Of a stretch of 45,536 nucleotides of DNA, positions 7,358-14,735 are shown piece after piece (the first letter of the stretch is position 1; each line of letters starts with the position of its first letter). The notes under the pieces are model-generated. The model was given only the letters and a program-made list of their open reading frames with translations, was not told the origin of the DNA and made no database searches. Source of the stretch: JBCCFW01 sp039029535 (GTDB lineage Bacteria > Acidobacteriota > JBCCFW01); NCBI GenBank assembly GCA_039029535.1, contig JBCCFW010000044.1, positions 1 through 45,536 on the forward strand, read 5' to 3'. The position numbers and the translations under genes were made by a program.

Positions 7358-9445
7358 ATGCCCTGCCCCCTGACTCGCTGGTTCTGTCTCGCGGCCGGTC
7401 TGATGCCGTGCTTCATCACGGCGGCGTCCGCCCATGAGCCGACCAGCCTCGAGGATGAGATCAGGCGCCTCCTCGGCCCGACGATCGACGAGTCGATCGA
7501 GGTCCGCTCAGACTCCGACAAGTACATCGGCGCCGCCAGCACGGCCACGGAGGGACTGACGGGACGAGACGACCTCGCACGTCGCCCCATCCTGCGTGAG
7601 GGCGAGCTGCTCGAGACCGCACCCGGCCTGATCGCCACGCAGCACTCCGGCGGTGGCAAGGCGAACCAGTACTTCAGCCGCGGGTTCAACCACGACCACG
7701 GCACGGACCTTCGTGTCGAGGTCGACGGCATGCCCGTCAATCAGGTCTCCCACGGCCACGGCCAGGGTTACGCGGATCTCGGGTTCGTCATCCCCGAGAT
7801 GGTGGAGACCGTGCGCTATCGGAAGGGGCCCTACGACGCCCGTGACAACCACGCATCGGCCGGGTCCATCCGCCTCCGGTTGTCCGACGACCTTCCCGAG
7901 TCCTTCGTGCGATTGACGGTTGGTGGCCTGGGGCACCGCCGCGTGCTGGTTGCCGACGAGCTCACGCTCGGCCAGGGGCGCCTCGTGGTCGGGGGTGACC
8001 ACGTCCGGCACGATGGACCCTGGGACATCCCCGACGATCTCCGACGCACTCGCGCGGTGGCGAAGTGGTCCACGGGCAACGCCCAGAAGGGAGGGGGGAT
8101 CACCTTCATGGCCCACGACGCCGACTGGCACGGCTCGGACCAGATCCCGTCGAGAGCGACGGCCGACGTCGGTCGCTTCGGTCAGGTCGACCCCGGCCTC
8201 GGCGGCGCGACCTCGCGCTACAGCCTCAGCGGCAGTCGCCACTGGTCGGGCGATCGCAGCTTGAACCGCGTCGCGGGCTACGCCATCCGCCAGGACCTGG
8301 AGCTCTTCTCGAACTTCACGTACCTCCTCGACGATCAAGTCGACGGAGACCAGTTCGAACAGGGTGACGACCGCTGGACGCTCGGCTTCTCCTGGGAGCG
8401 CCACGCCATCCTCGGCAAGCCGGCACGGGGACTCGAGCATGCCCACGGGGTGCGGCTGCGCTTCGATGACATCGAGAACGGCCTCTGGCGCACCGCACGG
8501 CGACAGCGTCTGAGCACGACACGTGCCGACGCCATCGACGAGTTGGGCATCGGCGCCTGGTACGAGCTCACGGCGCAGCTCGCGACCAAGGTGCGGGGCA
8601 CCTTCGGGCTGCGGCTCGACCACGTGAACGCAGACGTGCGGGCTCAGCTCGCGCGGAACGGCGGCTCGGCGAACGACACGCGGCTGAGCCCCCGTGTCGC
8701 ATTCGCCTTCGGACCGTTCCGAAACGCAGAGCTCTACGCCAGCTACGGTCACGGCCTTCACTCCAACGACGCTCGCGGCGCGACGATTGCGGTCGATCCG
8801 GTGGACAGCAGCGAAGCCGATCCCGTGCCTCTCCTCGTCGGCGCCCGAAGCGCGGACCTGGGCGTGCGCATGGTCGCACGCAGGCAGCTCATCGTGGCGC
8901 TCTCGGCTTTCTGGCTCGAGCTCGACTCCGAGCTCGTCTTCGTCGGAGACGCCGGTGGCACCGAGGCCTCGGGCGAGACCCGCCGCCGCGGCTTCGAGCT
9001 CGCCACGACCTGGCGACCGAACGACTGGCTCAGCCTGGACGTCGACTGGTCGTGGACTCGTGCTCGCTTCGTGAACGAGCCGGCGGGCGATCGCATTCCA
9101 GGGGCAGCCGAGCACGTCGTCGCTGCCAACCTGGGGCTTGGCAGGGAGACCGGCTGGAAGGGCGCCCTCACCTGGCGCTACCTCGGTGGGAGGCCTCTCG
9201 TCGAGGACGACTCCGTGCGCTCCAGCGAGATTGGGATGCTGAACGCGAGGGTCGGTTGGAAGGCGAAGTCGGGTGGACTTGCGGTCGAGGTCGACCTGTT
9301 CAACCTGCTCGACGAGGAGGACTCGGACATCGAGTACTTCTACGCATCACGGCTCGATGGCGAGCCCGTGGACGGCGTCGAGGACGTCCACTTCCATCCC
9401 GTGGAACCACGTGCAGTCAGGGTGAGCCTCGGCTGGCACTGGTGA
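7358..9445 (+). CDS. TonB-dependent outer-membrane receptor, probable metal (zinc?) importer
   Basis: A 695-aa receptor with a signal peptide of about 25 residues (ending TAASA). A plug domain covers about residues 50-190 and includes QHSGGGKANQYFSRGF and a His-rich loop with H112, H114, H132 and H134 (NHDHGTDL, then SHGHGQGYADLG). A 22-stranded-type barrel follows, ending in aromatic-W (VSLGWHW). The barrel contains VEDVHFHPVEPRAV near its end, a stretch I associate with a conserved receptor subfamily. It should import a ligand across the outer membrane with TonB/ExbBD, which are not in the window. The His-rich plug, the Fur/Zur-like operator and the COG0523 neighbour together point to zinc or a zinc complex. 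No inner-membrane ABC transporter is present here. Confidence 0.88.
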   Translation: MPCPLTRWFCLAAGLMPCFITAASAHEPTSLEDEIRRLLGPTIDESIEVRSDSDKYIGAASTATEGLTGRDDLARRPILREGELLETAPGLIATQHSGGGKANQYFSRGFNHDHGTDLRVEVDGMPVNQVSHGHGQGYADLGFVIPEMVETVRYRKGPYDARDNHASAGSIRLRLSDDLPESFVRLTVGGLGHRRVLVADELTLGQGRLVVGGDHVRHDGPWDIPDDLRRTRAVAKWSTGNAQKGGGITFMAHDADWHGSDQIPSRATADVGRFGQVDPGLGGATSRYSLSGSRHWSGDRSLNRVAGYAIRQDLELFSNFTYLLDDQVDGDQFEQGDDRWTLGFSWERHAILGKPARGLEHAHGVRLRFDDIENGLWRTARRQRLSTTRADAIDELGIGAWYELTAQLATKVRGTFGLRLDHVNADVRAQLARNGGSANDTRLSPRVAFAFGPFRNAELYASYGHGLHSNDARGATIAVDPVDSSEADPVPLLVGARSADLGVRMVARRQLIVALSAFWLELDSELVFVGDAGGTEASGETRRRGFELATTWRPNDWLSLDVDWSWTRARFVNEPAGDRIPGAAEHVVAANLGLGRETGWKGALTWRYLGGRPLVEDDSVRSSEIGMLNARVGWKAKSGGLAVEVDLFNLLDEEDSDIEYFYASRLDGEPVDGVEDVHFHPVEPRAVRVSLGWHW

Positions 9446-9825
9446 GCTGCCGAGGCTCGACGAGAGCAGGGGCCGCGGCCTCTGGGCCTGGGATGCCGAG
9501 GATGCGCTCGACCTCGTCGAGTGGCGCCACCAAGGGCCTGAGCTGACACGCCGCTCACTCGCGAACCCATCGCCCACGAAGAGGATCGCCTGACGGCCGG
9601 CCGTGGCGAACGATGAGGCTGGTCATGCTCGACGTGTCGTTGCCTTCGACATGTTCTCGTATTGAGAAAAGCGGGCGCCTCGGGGGCCCGCGACCTGGAG
9701 CACCGCGCCCTTCTCGGAAAGTCCGTCACGAAGCTCTTCCTGCTGCGTCTCACTCTCATGAGTGAGCCGCGCCACCCTGGCGTCAGGCGTGACCGGCCCG
9801 ACGACGGGCCACTTTAGGAGAGTCG
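9446..9825 (+). other. intergenic region, 380 nt
   Basis: No gene was found. There is a hairpin GCGGGC (9671-9676) / GCCCGC (9686-9691) preceded by GAGAAAA and without a U-run, so it is a poor terminator. A segment around 9607-9636 (GGCGAACGATGAGGCTGGTC) vaguely resembles the end of the foldback repeat at 44.4-44.6 kb, but the match is too weak to call. A second hairpin directly before the next gene is listed separately. Confidence 0.35.
9795..9810 (+). promoter_or_regulatory. leader hairpin next to the caspase-like gene RBS
   Basis: A perfect 6-bp stem GGCCCG/CGGGCC with an ACGA tetraloop. It is followed after ACTTT by the AGGAG ribosome site and then ATG 9826. It could tune ribosome access or be the end of an upstream terminator. 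The short ACTTT run is too weak to make this a confident terminator. Confidence 0.4.
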
Positions 9826-11142
9826 ATGAGAGAACTCCGTTCGTGCTCAGTGTTCACGCACTACCTGATCTTGACCCTGTCCCTGATGCTCGCCTCAGTC
9901 GCCCACGCCCAAGGAACGGCGACCGTCGCGACGGGAGCAGATGACGTGCAGTCGACGACCGGCGCTGCCGACAGGGTGGAGGCCGGCCTGGACACGGCCA
10001 ACGACATGACCGAGGAGGAGTCGGGAGGAACGACGGACGACATCCGCGAAGCCGCAGAGGAGGGAAGGGAGGAGGCCGGTGACGGGACGTACATCTTCTA
10101 TTACTTGGGGCATGGAGCCGGCAACTCGACTCCTCCGGGCTCGCCCATCGGCTCGGACCACGCATCGATGAGCCCCGCCGCGATGATCGCAGCCCTGGAT
10201 TGTCCGAATCGAGCGAGCGTGTTGATCATGGATTCTTGCTTCTCGGGACAGTGGGCGAACCCGATCGCCGACGCTTGCTGCACGATCTTGACCAGCACTC
10301 CCCCCAACCCCACCGGTGACGAGGCGCTCTGTCCTGCGAACCCGCTGGTCGGCGGCGGCGGATTCACCGCGGCGGTCTCCAACGGGCTCGAGGGCGCAGC
10401 CGACGCGAGCGGAGATGGACGCGTCACGCTGGGCGAGCTCGCTCAGTACCTGACGGACAACTACGACAACCCCGGGACGCGACGGCACTACACGAACATG
10501 ACCGAGAAGATGACCGAGGACCTCGTGTTGTCGACCTACATGACCTACGAGGTCTGCCTGGTGGTCGGTGACGTGGTTCTCTTCGATCCCGACGATCCCG
10601 ACGCAGGGACCGGAGAGGTCAACGTGGGAGACGAGCTCCGGAACTGCTACCACCTGCGGGTGCCGAAGGACGGAAAGCTCGTGGTGAAGAGGACGATCGG
10701 CGACAAGAAGAACAGCGTCACGTTCGGCGAGGGTGAAGTCCACCTGCCGCCGCAGACGGCTGCCGCTGGCGAGGGGATCAAGTACGAGCTGCGTCACGGC
10801 TTCATGATGATCGAAGAGGACGGTCTCTCCGAGTCGGGAGAGCATGCGGGGGCGTTGGCGTCGACGGTCAGCCTGACCGCGAACGTCGACGATGACGCCT
10901 TGGAGCCGACCATCCGGTATTGGGTCTTCGTCGACCCGGTCACTCGGAACACGAGCATCGAGAACCTCTCGTCCAGCGGTGTCTCGCTCGTCGCGGTGGA
11001 GACCGGAACCCCGAACCCCGACAGCGTGACCACGCTCGTCCCCGAGGACGCGCTCGAGCTGAACTTCGCTCCCAGCGTGCACCTGTCCGATGGAGGGGGT
11101 GACGGCGAGGGCGACGGCGGCGGTGGAAGCGACGGCGGTTGA
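9826..11142 (+). CDS. secreted caspase-like (peptidase C14-type) protein
   Basis: A 438-aa protein with a signal peptide (MLASVAHA, cleavage near residue 28). Two caspase-fold signatures are present: the catalytic His in YYLGHGAG (H96) and the catalytic Cys in VLIMDSCFSG (C138). An EF-hand-like loop DASGDGRVTLGE follows around residue 195, as is common in prokaryotic metacaspase-like enzymes just after the p20 core. The usual first strand of the fold (a LLIG.N-type segment) is missing; residues 30-85 are acidic and low-complexity instead. Residues 240-425 form a beta-rich domain of unknown type, and the end is a Gly/Asp tail. AGGAG lies 6 nt before the ATG. The gene stands alone. The substrate is unknown, and the short N-terminus leaves some doubt about activity. 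Confidence 0.8.
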   Translation: MRELRSCSVFTHYLILTLSLMLASVAHAQGTATVATGADDVQSTTGAADRVEAGLDTANDMTEEESGGTTDDIREAAEEGREEAGDGTYIFYYLGHGAGNSTPPGSPIGSDHASMSPAAMIAALDCPNRASVLIMDSCFSGQWANPIADACCTILTSTPPNPTGDEALCPANPLVGGGGFTAAVSNGLEGAADASGDGRVTLGELAQYLTDNYDNPGTRRHYTNMTEKMTEDLVLSTYMTYEVCLVVGDVVLFDPDDPDAGTGEVNVGDELRNCYHLRVPKDGKLVVKRTIGDKKNSVTFGEGEVHLPPQTAAAGEGIKYELRHGFMMIEEDGLSESGEHAGALASTVSLTANVDDDALEPTIRYWVFVDPVTRNTSIENLSSSGVSLVAVETGTPNPDSVTTLVPEDALELNFAPSVHLSDGGGDGEGDGGGGSDGG

Positions 11143-11226
11143 GACCGTCAGCGCCCGGGTCGCTGCTCATCGGAGGGCTGTTCGCTGAGCCGTCAGGGAC
11201 CTCGAACCCATGACGACTGACCAGGA

Positions 11227-13077
11227 TCAGCCCGACGGCGTGCCCGCGGCATGCTCGAGCTCGGCAGCACGCTGACGGGCGGCGACCGCCGCATCGGGGG
11301 AACCGATCCGAGCCAGTGCGTCGGCGTGCCGCCGGTGAAGCACCGCGAGCACGCCGGCGAGCTCCGCCTCATCCTCGCTCTGCGCCAGTCGCTCCGGACC
11401 GAGCTCGTCGACCCAGCTCGGTCGACGTGAGAGCAGGTCGGCCCAGGCGTCGGCGACTCCGGCCAGGTCCTGCTGCCGCTCGAGCTCGGCGACCCGTGCG
11501 CCCACGTCGAGCTTGACGGCCAACGCGAAGTCGGTGGCCCTCACCAAGGTCCGACCCGCCGGCAGCGGGCGAGCCGTCCAGGCCGCCACGACGGCGAGCG
11601 CCAAGACGAGCACGCCGAGCCGACGCCAGCTCTGCTTATTCCAGAGCGAGACCAGGGTGATGACGGTGACGGCCGCGAAGGGCAGGAGCGAGAGCTGCCA
11701 GGGACAGCGGAAGCGGGCGACCACCTGGAAGATCAGCAGCGGTGCAAGCAAGCCGAGCACGGGGATCAGCAGCGGTCCGCAGCGACGCCAACGCCGAGCG
11801 GCCAGCACGAGACCGACCAGGCAGAACGGGGCGAGCAGCCGGAACCCGAAGGGCGACCACCGCAGGGCCGTCGACCAGCGCTGATGGAAGTAGAAGTTGC
11901 TGTTGTTGGGTGCCTCGTGCCAGTGGCAGGTCAGGTCGAGCTTGCGGAGCGTGTTGAGGAGGTAACCCCCGGGGCCGTCCCAGGTCTCGTAAGTCAGCCG
12001 CATGGTCTCGAAGAGACGGCCCTCGCTCGCACCGAGGATCTCGCCACAGTGACGACTGATGACTTCGTGGCGATCCGGGCGGACGTCGCTGGCGTTGGCC
12101 TGCACGAAGGTGAACGCGCCGACGCTCGAGATCGACAGCGGCGCGACCCCGACCCGGACATTGCGCACGATCAGCGGCGCTGAGCACGCCACCGTCCCGG
12201 CCACCATGAGCAAGGTGGCGACACCGACCTCCCGCAGCCGACGTCGTCTCCTCACGAGCTCGAGCACGAGCCACGCGACTGCCAGCACCGGGAGCAAGAC
12301 GAGGCTCGGCTTGGCCAGCACGCCTGCTCCGGCGACGACCCCGGCGAGCAGCCAGCATCGGACCCCACCGAGCTCGAGGGCGCGGACGAAGAGCCAGCTG
12401 AAGAGGAAGGCGAGCACGGACAGGAGCGTCGTCCGCAACAGCACCGTCTCGAAGTGGACCGGGAGAGGAGCGAGCGCTGCGAGCACGCCGGCCACGACTG
12501 CTTCGTGCTCGCCGAGACAACGCCGAGTGAGCCCGAAGATCAGGCCGGTCACCAGCACGCCGAGCAGGAGCTGACCGGCCAGCACCCAGCGGACGTTCGG
12601 TCCGAGCAGCGTGCGTGTTGCGGCGAGCAGGTAGGAGTAGACGGGCCCCTGATGTAGGCGCTTGCCGCCGAACCACTCGTTGACCTGCGCGCGTTCGGGC
12701 GGACCCAGCGCGCGACCGGCTGTGATGGCCTGCTCGTGTCGTTGCCGGTCCTCGGGGTGAGCGGCGAAGTGCTGTTGGGCCGCTTCGAAGTGCCACTCGT
12801 GGAAGGGGTGGAGGACGACGTCCGTCCACCAGTCGCCCCCCGCGACCTGCTCGGCCCATTCGGAGAAGAAGGCCATGTCCGACGACTCCCAGCGGTGCAG
12901 CTCGACCAGCGGGGAGTCCAGGAGGGCGGTGAAGTGCGCCAGCCGGAAGACCGCGGCGAGGGCCAGCAACAGGACGAGCACGCGTCGCGTGGAGCCGAAC
13001 GGCGACGACGTCGAGTCGTCGCGGGGAGGGTCCGTGGTCTCGTCCGAAGACGGGCTCGGGAGGTCGTTGTCTTCCAC
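11227..13077 (-). CDS. GT-C (PMT/ArnT-like) membrane glycosyltransferase
   Basis: A 616-aa polytopic protein. After a Ser/Thr/Asp-rich cytoplasmic start, TM1 is near residues 32-50. It is followed by an acidic external loop (ELHRWESSDMAFFSEWA) whose aspartate matches the catalytic position of lipid-phosphate-sugar-dependent GT-C enzymes. About ten further membrane helices follow up to residue 510, then a soluble helical tail of about 100 residues. Such proteins move a sugar from a polyprenyl-phosphate donor to protein or lipid on the outer face of the inner membrane. It starts with GTG. It runs toward the caspase-like gene and follows the pseudopilin gene by 68 nt. Donor and acceptor are unknown. 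Confidence 0.75.
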   Translation of the reverse strand: MEDNDLPSPSSDETTDPPRDDSTSSPFGSTRRVLVLLLALAAVFRLAHFTALLDSPLVELHRWESSDMAFFSEWAEQVAGGDWWTDVVLHPFHEWHFEAAQQHFAAHPEDRQRHEQAITAGRALGPPERAQVNEWFGGKRLHQGPVYSYLLAATRTLLGPNVRWVLAGQLLLGVLVTGLIFGLTRRCLGEHEAVVAGVLAALAPLPVHFETVLLRTTLLSVLAFLFSWLFVRALELGGVRCWLLAGVVAGAGVLAKPSLVLLPVLAVAWLVLELVRRRRRLREVGVATLLMVAGTVACSAPLIVRNVRVGVAPLSISSVGAFTFVQANASDVRPDRHEVISRHCGEILGASEGRLFETMRLTYETWDGPGGYLLNTLRKLDLTCHWHEAPNNSNFYFHQRWSTALRWSPFGFRLLAPFCLVGLVLAARRWRRCGPLLIPVLGLLAPLLIFQVVARFRCPWQLSLLPFAAVTVITLVSLWNKQSWRRLGVLVLALAVVAAWTARPLPAGRTLVRATDFALAVKLDVGARVAELERQQDLAGVADAWADLLSRRPSWVDELGPERLAQSEDEAELAGVLAVLHRRHADALARIGSPDAAVAARQRAAELEHAAGTPSG

Positions 13078-13145
13078 CGGCTCTCGGCGTCGAGAGGGGG
13101 AGGACCTCGACGCAGGCCGACTCTACCCGACTCGCAACGCAGCGC

Positions 13146-13772
13146 TCAGGCCGGCACCCAGCCGTCCTCGGTCAGTCGGAAGGTCGAGATCTCGCCACCT
13201 TCGGTCCGGAGGACCACCGCGTTCACGGTGCCGCCGCTGCTCGAGTAGACGAGCACCGTGCCACGCAGGCCCCGCCGATCGTCGGGGCTCCGCCCGGCAC
13301 CGTCGGGCCGGGCCATGAGGACGTGGTGCTCGGTGTCGTCGAGCACGGCGATCCCGCCGGGCTCGGTGACGCCGTGCACGAGGGTCATGTTGAGGGTGGG
13401 GTGACCGAGCTGGGTCGTGCCCGCCGGGAGCGCGAGCCGGACGCCAGGCGGCCAGGGGATGCGCTCGACGACGCGGTCGGCGTCGAGGTCGAGCTCACCG
13501 TCGTGGTCCGCGTCGGCGAAGACGCGAAGCTGGCGCTGCGCCGGTTCGAGCACGACCCAGTGACGATAGCCGAGGTGAACCGCGAGGCTGCGCGCCTGAC
13601 GCAGGGCCGTGCGGGTCAAGCTCGCCGCCTGATGACTCTCGGCGCGGGCTCGGAGATGAGGCCAGTTGACCAGGCTGATGCCGAGGACGAGGCCGGCGAG
13701 GGCCACGACCGAGATCATCTCGAGGAGGGTGAAACCGTGGCTCTGCTGACGTCGGACCGAGGTGCTGCGCAT
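13146..13772 (-). CDS. GspH/FimT-like pseudopilin
   Basis: A 208-aa protein with a type IV prepilin leader: HGFTLLEM with cleavage after G13 and the conserved Glu at mature position 5, then a hydrophobic helix to about residue 35. The rest is a GspH-like globular domain with SLTRTALRQARSLAV and a short Asp-rich loop (DADHDGELDLD). GGAG lies about 10 nt before the ATG. Pseudopilins cap type II secretion or type IV pilus fibres, but no ATPase, secretin or prepilin peptidase gene is in this window, so it is an orphan here. It lies between a glycosyltransferase gene and a methyltransferase gene on the same strand. Confidence 0.8.
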   Translation of the reverse strand: MRSTSVRRQQSHGFTLLEMISVVALAGLVLGISLVNWPHLRARAESHQAASLTRTALRQARSLAVHLGYRHWVVLEPAQRQLRVFADADHDGELDLDADRVVERIPWPPGVRLALPAGTTQLGHPTLNMTLVHGVTEPGGIAVLDDTEHHVLMARPDGAGRSPDDRRGLRGTVLVYSSSGGTVNAVVLRTEGGEISTFRLTEDGWVPA

Positions 13773-13830
13773 GACGGTGTCTCCGGGCGGGAGGACCCTC
13801 GATCTCCCATCGGCCCGGAGACGGCCTGGC

Positions 13831-14571
13831 TCAAGCCTTGGCGAGTGGGCGAGGCCCCCAGCTCCAGGTCAGGCGGCTCGGGAAGCGCGTCTCGACGCGA
13901 CAGTCGGTGAGCCCGGCCTCCCGCGCGATGTCCTCGGCCTCCTCCGGCGTGAAGCCCCGCGCGACCGAGAGCGGTCCGTCGTGACGGAACAGGCGACCCG
14001 CGCCGGCCAGCCGTCCCCACAGCGCCACGCCGAAGTACGGGAAGCAAGCCCGTCGCAGGTCGGCGATCCCGCCACCGACCGTCGCGACCTCGGCCAGGGA
14101 CGCGACGAAGGCGGCCTGCTCTGCACGGGGCACGTGGTGTAAGACCATGGCTGCGTGGACCACGTGAACCCGGCCCGCCGCGAAGGGAGGACGCAGCCCG
14201 TCGGCACGCAGCACGTGCAAGCCAGGACGTCCCGCCGCCTGACGCCGCGTCCAGTCGGCGGCGACCGGGCAGGGGTCGACGGCCACCACCTCGACCTCGA
14301 GCCCCTCGCGGGCGGCCCAGGCGAGCAGCGCGACCGCGAAGTCGCCTCCACCGCAGCCGACGTCGAGGACCCGCACGGGGCTCGCCCCGTCGCGAGCTGC
14401 GCGAACGATCAGGTCGGCGACGGCCGACAGGCTCGCGGCGTGCCCGCCAAGCCAACGGTTGGAGCGGGCGATGTCGACGAAGGCGCGTCGCAGCTCGCGC
14501 GGTGGGACGTCGGGCGCGTCCATGAGCTCCAGCTCGTGCGAAGGCTGCCTGAGGTCCCGGAGCGGCGGCAC
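13831..14571 (-). CDS. class I SAM-dependent methyltransferase
   Basis: A 246-aa methyltransferase of the UbiE/Methyltransf_11-25 group. Motif I is at residues 68-79 (VLDVGCGGGDFA), an acidic end of strand 2 lies at VVAVDP, and motif IV lies around VHVVHAAMVLHHV. The N-terminal segment ELMDAPDVPPRELRRAF followed by SNRWLGGH is typical of small-molecule (polyketide or quinone-like) methyltransferases in this group. The start is a GTG at 14571, with an alternative ATG at 14523. It lies 58 nt upstream of the pseudopilin gene. The substrate is unknown, and no biosynthetic cluster surrounds it. Confidence 0.82.
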   Translation of the reverse strand: MPPLRDLRQPSHELELMDAPDVPPRELRRAFVDIARSNRWLGGHAASLSAVADLIVRAARDGASPVRVLDVGCGGGDFAVALLAWAAREGLEVEVVAVDPCPVAADWTRRQAAGRPGLHVLRADGLRPPFAAGRVHVVHAAMVLHHVPRAEQAAFVASLAEVATVGGGIADLRRACFPYFGVALWGRLAGAGRLFRHDGPLSVARGFTPEEAEDIAREAGLTDCRVETRFPSRLTWSWGPRPLAKA

Positions 14572-14735
14572 GGGATCAGAGCCCGTGAGGACATCCCGCG
14601 TCGAAGCGAGTGTCGGGAAACCGAGCGCTGGGGCCGCCGAGGGAGCGTGGCGTGGCAGGTCCCACGCAAGCGAGTGAGGTGGTCGCAGCGCGACGGGATC
14701 GCGACGCGCAGTCGGCGGGGGATGCTCTCACGGGC

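Noticed and set aside
9607..9636. Possible diverged copy of the foldback element end
   Set aside because: Similarity is short and gapped, and no inverted partner was found nearby.
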